Numbered from the stretch's first letter, positions 45,697 to 57,477 are shown. The stretch: 64,000 bases of DNA from Calonectria ilicicola (GCA_020809705.1 CP085835.1:186001-250000); one strand, 5' to 3'. The notes: generated from the letters alone by a model not told the origin. Translations and numbers: made by a program.

Positions 45697-46465
45697 ATGC
45701 GTTGGGCACGTGCGACAATCTTTGTTCACACTGCTCTGCCGCACATTCTCGCATGCTCAACCGGAAATTATGATTCTGTGTACGACATCTACCCTGATTG
45801 CGTCTCTGCATGTCTTGCCTGCGAAGATGCGAGCTACTCGGGTAATTTTGCCAACAACTGCGACTACGAAAATGGAGAGTGTTGCACGAGCCAATACCAC
45901 AGCGCCATTGCCGAGACGTGGTCATGTGTGCGCACAAACTGTGGCAAGAATATCTCTAAAGACGCCTTTGACACGTTTGTCGAGTTTTGCAAAGCAATGG
46001 ATCATCCCCTTGACGACGGTGACGTACCGCAGGGGTATCACGTGGATGGGTCAGAAACCGATGGTACGGGCATCGCTCATGTCCTTCCTTGACTGACCTA
46101 CTACTGACATATCAGAACCCACAGATGCTTCCGATCAATTGGGCCTGACAAAGGGTCAAATTATTGGCATCGCAAGCGGATGCGCCACAGGCGTTGGAGC
46201 CTTGATCGGCCTAGTAAGCTTGATCCGCAAGTGTTGCAAGGATCGACGCGAGAGGAGAAACCAGACTGCGACCATTAACAATCAAAGCCTTATCCCTTTG
46301 GCACAATTAAGCTCAGGGGGAAATCTGAACCAATCCATGCGACAGGGAGATGTTACTCTTCTGATCCATACCAACTTAGCAACCCTGCGTCACGATTTTG
46401 TGGAAGGGATGAACAGCGTGCATGTCGCGGAACCGGGTTATCGGATCCAAGGGCGACACTACTAA
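45697..46465 (+). CDS. Cys-rich extracellular protein with one membrane segment
   Basis: Two exons (45697-46063 and 46116-46465) give 238 aa. After a hydrophobic N-terminus comes a domain with about nine cysteines (DCVSACLACEDASYSG, NCDYENGECC, SCVRTNCG, FVEFC), then a linker, one membrane segment (IIGIASGCATGVGALIGLVSLI), and a basic cytoplasmic tail (RKCCKDRRERRN). The splice keeps frame (DG-to-EPTDASDQLGLTKG). The layout is that of fungal surface proteins with a CFEM-like or similar Cys domain, but the spacing does not match CFEM. Function unknown. The start ATG is the first in frame; the signal peptide is only moderate. Confidence 0.75.
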
Positions 46466-46919
46466 GATCGTCACCAAATTAAAAAAAAATGTGAAGAAAA
46501 AAGCAAAGCATTACACTTTGTGAGTCATTTAATTGCCTAAATTTCTGTCGAGGTATCATGACCGAAATGTGCACTGTTGCACAGGTCGCACAAACCGCCT
46601 CGCTGTTCGCCTTGGGTATCAATCACTTGGAAATGCAACATTAGGTTGAACGATCTCTTTCACAGGATCATAGTTGGGTTCTATCAAGTCGAGTCTACTG
46701 CCACATGGCACAATGGAGATTGCTTTTATCGATTGATCCACACCAATGCACGGCTAAGTGAGACTGGGATGTGATGGTAGACCTCAAATTTTACGAGCCC
46801 CATTGCTAGTGAGGTTTGTTATCATGTCACAAATGTGGAAAATTTCGTCTTTGCGACAAAAATGATATCGTTCCGTTATTTCTTGTGCCGCTTAAAAATT
46901 GATGTCCTGCGATTATCCC
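46466..46919. other. Intergenic
   Basis: Converging 3' regions of the Cys-rich and aldolase genes. Nothing coding seen. Confidence 0.5.
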
Positions 46920-48142
46920 TCATGATGATTTTCCAATGCGACCCTCCTCCTCTAAAACATCCTGAATTGCCTTGCCAGATACAATCGCAGCTCCCTTCTC
47001 CTTACTGATAGCCAACAAAGGTCTTCTTGGGATCTCACTATGGCCGTGCACCAAGTGCACAAGCATTTTTAATCCTGCAATCTACGTTTGTTAGAATCGC
47101 TGCTCGCCCATTCGAAGTAAAACTTACTCCGATCTTCTGGCAAGCCCCATCCGCCAATGCTAGTAGATTCTGTAGTCGTTGGGCTTCCTTATAGTCCTCA
47201 GTACCAGTTATGGAGTTGGATAGCTCCCATAGTTTAACGCATGTCCTCTGTGAAAATGTTAGACCGAGTTTTGAACTTGGCGTTGTGGCTTACAGGTGCT
47301 ATGTTGGGAAGTCCGGAAATAGCCTGTTTAAGGAGTTAGACAGTTCGCGAGACACGAGCCTTCAACTTACGCCCGCAGCCCCACTGGCGATTGAGGGTAG
47401 CAAAATATCAATGAAGCCATCGATAATGCGAAACTCGTTTTCCCCTCGTCGAGGATATTTCTGGCAGAACTCTGTGTCTGAAATGATGGCATTAAGCCGA
47501 GTAATTTTTCCTACCGAAGCACAACTTTTGAGGATTAGCTTAAGTATCAAACCGATTTACTTTTTTTTCCTGACTTCAAAAAACATGTGGAACTCACGTA
47601 AGTTTGACACCGATGACATTATCGGAAGCCTTGATTACATCCACAATCAATCCGTCATCAAGATCAATTCCACCTGAGACGGCAGGGAAGTTGTACAGAA
47701 TGACAGGTAAAGCACTAGCTTGCGCCACATCAATGAAAAACTTTGTAAGTGCAGGACGTCCCGCGTCTCCGCTCAGCTGTCCTGCGTAGTATCCCGGTGG
47801 CAGGACCATCGCATAGTCGGCCCCCGCTGCCTTGGCATCGCTAGCAAGCTGAATCGTCTCACGGGTGCTTGCGGCGCCGACACCAGCAACAATTGGCACA
47901 TTGTTTAGTCCGTTTATATCAAGAGCTTCTCGTGCCGTCTTAACTAGTTGGCTTCTCTCCTCGCGTGACAGATGTGGAGATTCACCTGCTGAGCCAGCTA
48001 CAACAGGGACAGTGCCAGCAGCTGCGACAAAATGGACATGGGCTGCAAAAGCGGCGAGATCAACATCTTCATTTGTGTGAAAAAAAGTGGGAAGGGGAGT
48101 GTAGATGCCCTTCGGGAGGGGACGGTGTGTCGAGGATGACAT
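46920..48142 (-). CDS. DHDPS-family aldolase
   Basis: Five exons (48142-47598, 47524-47371, 47323-47294, 47247-47128, 47081-46920) keep one frame for 336 aa. Exon 3 is only 30 nt. The TIM-barrel landmarks are present: AGSAGESPHLSREER at the substrate loop, VPIVAGVGAASTRETIQLA, VILYNFPAVSGG with the proton-relay Tyr, and the Schiff-base Lys in NVIGVKLT. Fungal relatives include 4-hydroxy-2-oxoglutarate aldolase and 2-keto-3-deoxy-L-galactonate aldolase (LGA1 type); true lysine-pathway dihydrodipicolinate synthase is absent from fungi. Its position next to a transporter, a dioxygenase and a hydantoinase suggests cleavage of a 2-oxo acid in catabolism (inference). Confidence 0.88.
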
Positions 48143-48703
48143 TTGTGCGGTTGGACTTGGATGCTACAATGCAAAAGTGATGTACCTTGGACAATCGATT
48201 CCTTAGGAAGCCTTCATAAGGTAGAGAGTCCCTATATCGAGTGGAGGAATCTGCTCCAATGGTGGACAACAGTAGTGGGATTTGGTCTATCGCCGAAGCG
48301 CCGAGCAGTTGGGGCGCCCGCTACGGCTAGTAGTTAGTAAGGTACCTGTTTCCAAGAATTTGGCGCTTTACAACCCCATATATTTCGGATTTCGACCGAC
48401 CATCATCAATCGTATTACATTAGCTGATTGTTAAAGCGTCCTTCTAGACGTACGCACACATTTGGCGAGATAAAAATAAAAATGAAAGAAAAGAAAAGGC
48501 TTATTATAAAATAAATTTATTTCGTTGGGAATTCTTCCCGAACTTCTTGAATAACCTCATCTCAGATGGTTTTGGGTGTGCGCGTCGGAGGAGTCTTGTT
48601 AAAAGAAAGACGATGACTTAAAATTGACCAAGTCTTCAATTATTCGTGATGAAGATGACGATATGTACTCTGAATAATATCTACTCCGCATACCGCGCTA
48701 ACT
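48143..48703. other. Intergenic
   Basis: Promoter of the aldolase gene and 3' end of the MFS gene. Nothing coding seen. Confidence 0.5.
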
Positions 48704-50380
48704 CTACAAGGTGTAGCGATATAAAGGCGAATACTCTTCCATGCTGCTGAGCTGCTCTGGGGTGTATTCCTGGAGAACCTGATCCGAGTCCATCGCATCT
48801 CGCTTCTTATTCTCCCTCTTCATCAGCCACCAATGTGTTGTCGCGGGAATCATAGCACCCAATACCGTTGCGCCAACAGAAAACCCGAACCCAAGTGGGT
48901 AGGTTGGTGCTTGCTCATCTAGATAAATGTTGGAACCAATGCTTCCGCCACCGACAGAGCCCATGAGCATTAGGAGACCAATTGAGGCTGCACGCTTCGA
49001 TGGATTGGGAATATTGTTGGAGGTCCAGGCTCCAACAATGGGTGCCTGTGCGCTATAACCCGCTGCGGCGATAAAAATAGCAAAGTATGAGACACCTGTG
49101 AGGTGAGGATAGTGCACTGTGATCCACAAGATGATGATGCCAGTCAGGCCCATGGTATAACAGGTCATGATTGACGCATATCGTTTATGAAAGTGATCAC
49201 TCATCCAACCATTAAAAACGCAGACCATGGTCGCAAATAAGTATGGAGGTGTGGTCATCGCCTGAGCTTTAATGTTGGAGTAGCCCAGATTGCGGACCAT
49301 TGTTGGCAGAGTGTAAGACAACGAGTAGGTTGGGATTGATCCTCCCCACCAGAACATCATCATCATTAGCCACGTCTTGCGACCTTTGGCGGCGGCCCAG
49401 ACATCACTCCACTGGAACTCATAAGTGGGTGCATCAGGCCCGGCAACATGCTTGACACGCAATTTGGCGTACTCTAGTTCGTCGGGTTGCAGCCACTTGG
49501 TGGTGCGCTTCTCGTTGTATTGATGCGGGAAATGACTGGTTTCTGTTAGCACATGTTTGGCTCAATGAATGAGTGCATCTTACGGCAAAAAGAGGAATGT
49601 TAGAAGACCAATTGTCACAGTAATGACACCCTCAATGATGAACAGCCACTGCCAAGCAGCGCGCCCGTGAGCACCGTCCAGATGGCCAACACCGTATGCG
49701 ATAACACCTGCGAAAGCACCCGCTGCTGTGTTGGCACCATAAAAAATAGCCATACGAGTGGCGAGTTCACGCGGGGTATACCACATGCTCAGAATGAAGT
49801 ATGATCCCGGATATAGACCGGCTTCGGAAAATCCCAAGGCCAGTCGAATCGCAATGAAGCTGCCAAAGTTGCGCACGAGGCAAGTCAAGGTGGTGGCAGT
49901 GCCCCAAGCCACCACGATGATGGGGAACCACACTTTAGGGCCCAGACGCCTCAAAAAGATGTTTGAGATGGGCTCCCAGAGACCATAAGAGAAGAAGAAA
50001 ACCATCAAGCCAATATTAAATTGGCTCGACGTCATGTTTGCATCTTCCACGAAGCCAAAGATTTTGGCATTGCCAGCATTTGCTTTATCGAGAGAGCAGA
50101 GCAGGTACAGCAGACTCAATGTGGGCAACAAGCGCCAATCAACTGTAAAAAAGCAAAGTTAGCTATGGTATCACTCATTTTCAATAGGTCACATACGCTT
50201 CTGCAAGAATTTCTTTCTTTTTTCGCCCTCGAATTGCCGATGCAAGTCCAAGTAGCGGTCATATTCAGGATTCGTGATGCATGCCTGCCCCTCTGATACG
50301 CTGGTTCTATCCGACGTGTGGGTTTGGCTCGGCACTTTCTTGTCGCCTTCTGCAAGCGCATCAAAGTCTTGAGAAGTCAT
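48704..50380 (-). CDS. MFS transporter, Dal5/allantoate permease type
   Basis: Three exons (50380-50197, 50142-49584, 49535-48704) give 524 aa. The N-terminus is soluble and is followed by DWRLLPTLSLLYLLCSLDKANAGNAK, the Dal5-family first membrane segment, and about 12 membrane segments in all. Other family landmarks are GLWEPISNIFLRRLGP, RLALGFSEAGLYPG, SMWYTPRELATRMAIFYGA and ISYFAIFIAAAGYSAQ-like segment near TM10. The second intron uses the acceptor just after AAACCAG (exon 3 starts at 49535). Known members import allantoate, ureidosuccinate, carboxylates or vitamins. It shares a 577-bp divergent region with the TauD-like dioxygenase, so it probably imports that pathway's substrate. Confidence 0.9.
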
Positions 50381-50957
50381 TGTGGCGGCGCCAAAACACT
50401 CACTCGAATGAACGGGATTTGTGAATGCACAAATGACTGATGTGTCTGGGTCATTGTCAATCTTATGGTTGGCTACTGGGCCATGGCTACCTGGCACGCT
50501 ATCTTCAGTGACTTACAGGGCAACAGCTGTGTTTAGCCAGGGCTCCTATAGTAAGGTAGACAATAACGGGCTACTCAGGGCCACTTGGGGGTAGTGTAGC
50601 ACTGTCAGTTGAGGAACAGATGATAACGTCGACGACCTGATAACGGCGCCTCGGTGCTTCGGCGTCTCAGGTTTTAGTGGGCCACCACTCGGCGGGTGCG
50701 ATAAGTGCGTAGAGCGTTGATGGCGGCTTCAGTGGGCTTGAGCCCACTTTCGGCCGAGATGATGGCGGGCTTGGAGCTGGAGGACCACGCCGTGAATCGC
50801 CGTGGACGACTGTTCAAATCAGGCGCAATAGAAGGATCTAGTTTGCTATAAGTCAACCGGACGAAATCAGCATTATCAGAACCCTTGGCTCTACTCCATC
50901 ACCACCAAAGCATTTGAATGCCACCCAAGCTCATTCCACATCACTGATAACAGCAAC
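50381..50957. promoter_or_regulatory. Divergent promoter region, MFS and TauD genes
   Basis: 577 bp between the two ATGs. It holds an inverted repeat (50731-50748) and the palindrome TCGGCCGA at 50750-50757, plus several CGG triplets, which fit Zn2Cys6 binding. Control by the nearby Zn2Cys6 regulator is inferred. Confidence 0.5.
50731..50748. repeat. Perfect 8-bp inverted repeat
   Basis: AGTGGGCT-TG-AGCCCACT: two perfect 8-bp arms with a 2-bp spacer, about 210 bp upstream of the dioxygenase ATG and immediately before a CGGCCG palindrome. Confidence 0.6.
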
Positions 50958-52143
50958 ATGCCCACAACCACCATTGCGGAGCCCGTCACGGCGGAGCCAC
51001 TCAAGGCCAAGCTAGTTACACGGGTCAAGAATGAAGACGGCTCAGCCCTGTACCCAGACTATCTCCCCTTCTATGACCCGCTAGAAAAGGTCGAAGACTT
51101 GGGCTACTTTGATCACGTCGACGTAGGACATCGGGCTGATCCAAACTTTCCCAACCTTTTGGCGGACGCGACAAAATTCATTGACCTCTCTCCTCATGTC
51201 GGGACGGAGATTGACGGTGTCCAATTATCTCAGCTATCCGATGCAGGACTAGATGAGTTGGCTCTATTGGCAGCCAAGCGCGGCGCCCTCGTCTTTCGCA
51301 ACCAAGATTTTGGAGATATTGGGTTTGAGCGACAGAAGCAGATCGTGGGCCATTTCGGCCCTCTACACATCCACGGATGGGCGCCCCACCCGGCCGCTGG
51401 CTCAGAAGAGCACATGATCATTTACGACCACAAAGACGATCTTCGTGTACGACGGTCCTGGAAGGGTCGCAGCCCAGTTCAGTGGCATACCGACCAGTCG
51501 CCCGAGGCGCAGCCTCCAGGAGTCACCTTTATTTGCATGCTTGAATCACCCGCTGCAGCTGGAGGCGACACCCTAGTCAGCTCCAGCGTTCAGGCATTCA
51601 AGTCGCTGTCGCCCAGGTTTAGAAAGCGCCTTGAAGGATTGACCGCCATCCACAGCAACAACGATGGAGTGACGCAAGAGCTCAGCAATGGCCAAAACGC
51701 TGTCATGCGCAGGGCTGAGCTGATTCAGGAGCATCCCGTAGTCCTGGTTCACCCCGTTACCAAAGAAAAGGCTCTCTGTAAGTTATTAATCGGTTAATTG
51801 AACCCGTCCCTTGCACTAACCCGGATCAGATGTGAACCCTGTCTACACCAAAAAGATTGTCGGGTTCGACCAGGAGGAATCAGATTACCTTTTGCGCTTC
51901 CTCTTTGACCACATCGCCAAGCGCCAAGATTTCCAATGCCGAGTACGCTACGAAGCCGGTACCGTTCTGGTTTGGGACCAGCGAATCACTAACCACTCTC
52001 AAACACTGGACTATCCGGCTGGAGACCGTCGACATGCTTTCAGGCTAACATCGCTGGCTAACAAGCCGGTTCCGTCCAAGATTGAAGAGGACGATGGAGA
52101 GTGTGAGAAGGAAATCGGACGAGCTTCACTAGGACTGTGCTAG
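50958..52143 (+). CDS. TauD/Jlp1-like sulfonate dioxygenase
   Basis: Two exons (50958-51777, 51830-52143) give 377 aa, normal for the fungal sulfonate/alpha-ketoglutarate dioxygenases. The N-terminus (ALYPDYLPFYDPLEKVEDL, HVDVGHRADPNFPNLL) is Jlp1-like. Iron ligands are H and D of QWHTDQSPE and the distal H in ITNHSQ; the 2-oxoglutarate-binding Arg lies in GDRRHAFRL. GGDTLVSSSVQAFKSLS and HPVTKEKALYVNP are further TauD signatures. The splice completes ALYVNPVYTKKIVGF. Jlp1 releases sulfite from sulfonates; xanthine dioxygenases of the same fold are an alternative. Its 3' end is 31 bp from the convergent Zn2Cys6 gene. Confidence 0.92.
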
Positions 52144-52174
52144 AGAAAGAATTGGTGGGATGTATACCATTGAA

Positions 52175-54354
52175 CTAAAATGTGAATAAAAACTCATCTG
52201 AAAATTCCGGTGTGTGCCAGTGCGTGCTCTGCCATTCCTTCCAAGCATCCAGCACTTCATCAGTCCCGTTGTTTCTCATGTCACTTTCTGACTCCCTGCA
52301 CATTGGTTTAATTCCAGTTAGGGTTTCGTAATATGTCCCAGAACATTCATTCTCCGTTGGCGCGACATTGGAAAATTTAGATTGTTCACTCTTTCTCTGC
52401 AGTGGACTTAATGGAAGCTCGGCAGGATCCAACGGCTGTTGTACTGCAGCTATCTCTACCGCCAATCCTCCCAGTCCCCCGCCTACATCGCCAGGATGGA
52501 GGACGCCTAGTTCTCGAGGTGAATTAATCCGCACGGACTTTTTGAAAAAGTGAACTATTGACTCTGCATTGGGCCAATATTCAGCGAGTTGCTCCAATGA
52601 CACCAAAGCAGAATCGTAGCGTCTTAGAGCAGAAATAGCCAGGAGGGGATTGGACAATCGAATCTCAGTACTAAGCTGTATTAACGCCGTAAAGAGGCAG
52701 TTGATTGTCGACATCCAAAGGCACTTCATATTTCCAGATTCGCAGACGTTCTGAAATAATGTTTGTATAACACCTGCCGCTGCTACGCATATCTCTGTAT
52801 CTTCAACGTTCCGCTTATCGGAAATGACAGGATCTGGGCTTGAGGATGGCTGAGATCTATAAAGTAATATTAAAGCCATGTTATAATGAAGGTGCAAATT
52901 GGAGCTCCATATGTCGAAACTCGGTGCAGTGTGTAGATGCAGCTGTTGGGGGAGATGCAAGGCCCAATTCGCAAGCCTCTGATCTGTTTGCTGCAAGACA
53001 GCAAGTCGTGCATTTGTGTCCGCTGCGCGATTACGTCCTCGAAGAGCATCCGATACTATCATGGCAAGTTGCGACATCTGCATCTGGTATTCGGGACGTA
53101 CATCGTCACCGCAGTCGGAGAAGTCGGCTAGCTTGAGTCTCTGCGTGTTGCAATCTTCCAAGTGAATGGATTGCGGCCTGCCATATTGGAGTGAGATCCA
53201 GACATCGCTCTGGAATAAGATCCACCAGACACGTCGCCACATGCGCTTGTTGTGAGGAACTAGTGTACTGCTGTCTGCATCTCGATGCATACCGAGGCCC
53301 ATGGCAGTTCTAACGGCAACGCCAAGCCAGAACCAAGCATTGGCAGTGACATCTTCCACGCCTTCGGTATGCCACGTCAAGAGCAGGGCGGCTTGCACGA
53401 CAGTGTCCCGGTTGCGCTCGAAACCCGCGTCGAAGAGACTTTTCGCGCGGCTAAAAAATGCTGATTTGCACGCGTTGCGCTTCTTCACATCATCACTGTA
53501 GAGTACATGTGCGCCGACGAGGATAATTGCGTGGAGCAGCAACAGGGAAGGCGGGTTGGCTGGGTCTTTGGCTCGATACTGTGTCATGAAAATATCCTCG
53601 TCCACAACGGGAAAACCGGGATTGACATGACGGAAATATGCCTGGAGAAGTTCGTCAACCACCGATTTCTGAGGTAGTTGGAAGGCGTCGAGGGGAATGC
53701 GGTCAGCCTGCTCTTTGCGGGCCATGCGCTGAGACAGGCGGTTAGTAGGATAGTGGCAGACATCCGTCGCCTCCACACCAGCTCCAAACTGGTACCGGAC
53801 AAGGTAGTTGATGTTGGATACATCACTGCCGATGTATGTTAAACGAGCCTTGCTGTCTATGGGTCTCTGGACGAGTTCCGGCTGGTCAATGAACTCGACA
53901 AGGTATCGCCTAAAGAGGTATTCCCCGTCATCAACTGTATGAACATCGACCCCTGCTGCTCCTGCTGCGGGAGGTGTGGAGGAAGCGGGGTGGTTCTCAA
54001 CATTGGCGACTATAGACGTTGATGGCGAATCTGCCACATTAATATTGTCAGGAGAGCTCTTGCTGGTCGATTCAGTGGCCGAGGAACGAGCCAAAATGGT
54101 TGCGCTAACAGGTGCTGCAGCCGCGCGAGCAGATCTAGAGAGTCGCTTGCGTTTCTGGTGGATGCGACAGTCATCTTTCGATGCTATCTTACAGTTGGAA
54201 CATGGCAGCCCAACTTCATGAGCATCGCACTTGACCTTTCGCTGGTGGCACGCCGTGCATGCTGCCCTGTCTTGATGTCCTGTGAATACGCGGCGCGGTT
54301 GGGGATCCAGCGGCAGTACTCACTGGCTAACTGAGCTCGTGTGATTCTCTGCAT
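52175..54354 (-). CDS. Zn2Cys6 transcription factor (cluster regulator candidate)
   Basis: Two exons are proposed, 54354-54324 and 54279-52175 (711 aa). The 44-nt intron between them is short, so the start is provisional; the rest is one long frame. The zinc cluster reads ACTACHQRKVKCD...LPCSNCKIASKDDC, with C-x2-C-x6-C-x8-C-x2-C-x7-C spacing, followed by QKRKRLSRSARA. The fungal_trans domain includes LLQAYFRHVNPGFPVVDEDIF, AVRTAMGLGMHRDAD and KRMWRRVWWILFQSDVW. It is convergent with the dioxygenase (31 bp) and divergent from the hydantoinase gene, which makes it the natural regulator of this group (inference). Confidence 0.87.
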
Positions 54355-54839
54355 GGCCGCCTCCTGGAGACGTCAATTGACATCCTGGGATACAATCAAT
54401 TCCGTCAACTGCCCAATCCGATGTTTTGCTTAGTTTCAACCAGGCTGTGGGGCGGCACGGGATATTCTTCTCCGCCTCAACAGCTGGGGTCTATCAGGGT
54501 CCGAATCTGACATCCCCGCATGGGTCAAGGATGTTGAAGTTGACGAGTTACAGTATGATGCTATTGTGGGTCGTTGATAACGCCGAGTCTAGCTATCATC
54601 GTTGGCCGTCTAATTTCGGGGTCTTTGGTTGGCTCCTCTTCGCCGACCTTTATCTTGGCTTATCATTCCAGCAATCGCCCGAACTAGTCTGAACCGACTC
54701 CACCACGATATCTACGCCATCACTATAGATGGGCTGTCATGAGTACTAGGATTTATAATAGCCCAAAACAAGGATTCCCCATTGTCGCACCCTGAAAAAA
54801 TAGTCAACTTATCGTCAAATCCTGGGGGAAGAGGAAAAA
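54355..54839. promoter_or_regulatory. Divergent promoter region, regulator and hydantoinase
   Basis: 485 bp between the proposed starts. No coding sequence that I trust. Confidence 0.4.
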
Positions 54840-56415
54840 ATGTCCGCCCCTGTCACTTACGACCTTGTCATTACCAATGGCATATGTGTGACAGCCAGTG
54901 ACGTCGCGGCATGGGATCTCGCCATCAAGGATGAAAAGATAGTCCTTCAAGCCCCATCGGGATCATTGGCTCATGTTGATGCAAAGCGGATCATTGATGC
55001 TCAGGGTGGTTATGTCATGGTTAGTGCTCAACCACCAAAGTGCAGCTATTCATAACTAATCGTGCGGTTTTCTTTTTTAGCCTGGCGGCATAGATTGCCA
55101 TGCTCATCTCGAAGAACCAGCGATTTTTATCAAGGGGTCCAATGGCCGATCAGCAGATAGTTGGGAAACCGGTACTCGCTCCGCTGTTGCGGGCGGCAAC
55201 ACTACGGTGGTCGCCTTTGCACCACAACAAAAAGCGCAGCCTTCGCTATTAACTGCTGTAAAAACAACCCATCAGTTGGCGACTGGAAACTGCTATACGG
55301 ATTATGGCTTTCATCTCCTCATCTCTGATCCGAATGAAGATGCATTGTCTGAGCTCAAGACGTTGAAGGAAAATGAAGGAATCTCTTCCATCAAGATTTA
55401 CATGACTTACACCGCACTTCAACTGCGCGATGACCAAATTCTAAGCGTCTTGATGAAGGCCAGGCAGAATGAGATTTTGACCATGATCCATGCAGAGAAC
55501 GGAGATGTTCTGAACTGGCTCACTGATCAGCTCGAGGCCCAAGGCATGTTTGCCCCGAAATATCATTCAAATTCTCGCCCTCCAGTACTCGAATCCGAGG
55601 CGACAAATCGTGCAATTGCACTCTCGTCGCTCATTGCGGACACCCCAATTCTCCTCGTCCACATCAGCGATCCTTCTGCAGCTAGTCGTATTCGCATCGC
55701 TCAAACAGCTGGGCAGCCCATTTTAGCAGAAACTTGTCCTCAGTATCTGTTCCTAACTCGCGATGATCTCGACAAGCCTGGCTTTGAGGGTGCCAAGTGC
55801 GTCTGCTCGCCCCCTCCTAGGACAAAAGCCGATCAAAATGCCATCTGGACTGCACTGGCCAATGGCACTTTCACTGTTCTCAGCTCTGATCATTGTCCAT
55901 TCAAATTTGAGGATACTCAGGCTGGAAAGAAATCGTGTATCACGGATGAACATCCTGTGGGGCGATTTAGATATATTCCAAACGGGCTACCTGGCATTGA
56001 GACTCGGCTCCCGCTCGCGTTTTCCGCGCAAAGATTAGCCCTGACAAAATTTGTGGAGGTTTCATCCACTAATGCTGCCAAGCTATATGGACTGTATCCT
56101 CGAAAGGGAGCCATGATTCCTGGTGTCTCTGACGCTGATTTGGTGATTTGGTACCCTGGTGATACCTTCGGGGAACAATCAATCACAAATAGTATGCTAC
56201 ATCACGATGTCGACTACACGCCCTTTGAAGGAATGAAGGTGAAAAATTGGCCTAGATATACAATTCTGAGAGGAAAAGTTGTTTGGGATCGGGATGGAGG
56301 TGGCTTGATAACTTCCAAGGGAGTAGGGCAGTTCATTCCTCGGGGATCAAGCACCCTGGGGCAGATTTGGGAAACTGTTAGAAGCAATGGACCTCTCAAC
56401 TTGGAGAGTTTATGA
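54840..56415 (+). CDS. Dihydropyrimidinase/hydantoinase-family amidohydrolase
   Basis: Two exons (54840-55019 and 55081-56415) give 504 aa. The first splice joins QGGYVM to PGGIDCHAHLEEP, the HxH metal site. The carbamylated Lys is in SSIKIYMTYTAL; further ligands are H in MIHAENGD, H in LLVHISDPSA, and D in LSSDHCPF. LYPRKGAMIPGVSDADLVIWYP is the usual C-terminal strand region. The family opens cyclic amides (dihydrouracil, hydantoin, allantoin). The closest class looks like D-hydantoinase/dihydropyrimidinase. Together with the neighbouring Dal5-type permease it suggests uptake and opening of a cyclic ureide. Confidence 0.92.
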
Positions 56416-56520
56416 TTACTCTACAGCTAAAGATTATCAATGCCGATTATGATGAAAAATAAAAGTCCTTCCTAATATAGGGTATTTGACCTAGATTTAA
56501 AGTGATTGCCACTGATCCAT

Positions 56521-57477
56521 CTAGGCATTCTTTTTAACCATCATCACAACACCCCTCAAACTGCCCTTGATAACTTCTTTTCCCTTTTCAACCCCTCCCT
56601 CGTGCAAGTGTCGTTCGATTGCTCGCCTCATCTGCCTGATGGCATCCTGCTCAGTCCCCACCTCTTCTGGATGGGCCTTGCGTCGTCGCTGCACAGGGCT
56701 CGAAGAGCCCATCATTGCCTCCATGATGTCCATGGTCACAGTTAGCGCTCCGCTGGGATAGAACTCGTCGCTATCCTCAGGGCCATATTCTTTCCGGAAG
56801 TAAGTTTCTTTGTTGAAATCTGTGATGGGTGAAGTCATGGTCCAAGGAAGTACGAGCTCGGTGTAGAGGTTGCGTGTGAGCAGGTTTCCTGGCTCGAAAA
56901 ACGGTACCAGAAGACGCGCCTCAATGTCATCAATGGCGGCCTGAATAGCCGCGGCGTTGGGCATAGTGGGGTCTACCTGAAGAGACCCGGTCGTCCATAC
57001 GGCCACAGTGCCACCAGGCTTGAGGATGCGCGCTGCGCTAGGCTAGAAGCCCTCCATATCGAACCAGTGAGCCGCAGTTGCAGCGACAATAAGGTCGACG
57101 CTGGCATCTTGAACAGGGGGGTTAAGATGGGATCCCAAAACTTCGGCTGTTGAGACTTCAAAGCGAATAGGCTCTGATGTGGATGTTACGCCGCCTCGTA
57201 AGCGCGCATCACTAATCATGCCATCTGAAGGATCAAGACCTATGGCGTGGGTGAACTGCGGTGCAAGTGCCCGAACGGCAATTCCTGGACCGCAGCCAAT
57301 GTCGACAAGGGTGTCAAGTTGGCCACCAGTGGAAGTGTGGTGATCAATAACAAGTTTGTACAGCTTCGGGTGATAGTTGGGTCGGTATTGGGTATAGTTT
57401 GCAGCTTGCTCTTTGGTGAACTTGCTGAATGTCTTTTCAGATGTCACGGGGACATATGGTTCAGAAGGAGTTGACAT
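56521..57477 (-). pseudogene. SAM-dependent methyltransferase with one in-frame TAG
   Basis: One frame of 318 codons from an ATG, interrupted only by TAG at 57045-57043 (codon 145). Motif I is VDIGCGPGIAVRAL, preceded by ANYTQYRPNYHP, as in trans-aconitate/UbiE-like enzymes of fungi. Then come GLDPSDGMI (motif II) and ATAAHWFDMEGF. The TAG is immediately followed by PSAARILKPGGTVAVW, the expected motif III. Homologues usually have Trp here (F-W-x-x-x-x-R-x-L-K-P-G-G), which TAG would restore if its A were read as G (TGG). No intron sites surround it. It shares a 414-bp divergent region with the next Zn2Cys6 gene. Confidence 0.82.

Noticed and set aside
27852..57477. A reassigned TAG codon as the explanation for in-frame stops
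   Set aside because: Several intact genes in the window (metalloprotease, dioxygenase, small protein, two Zn2Cys6 genes) end with TAG exactly at the expected C-terminus, so TAG is a normal stop.
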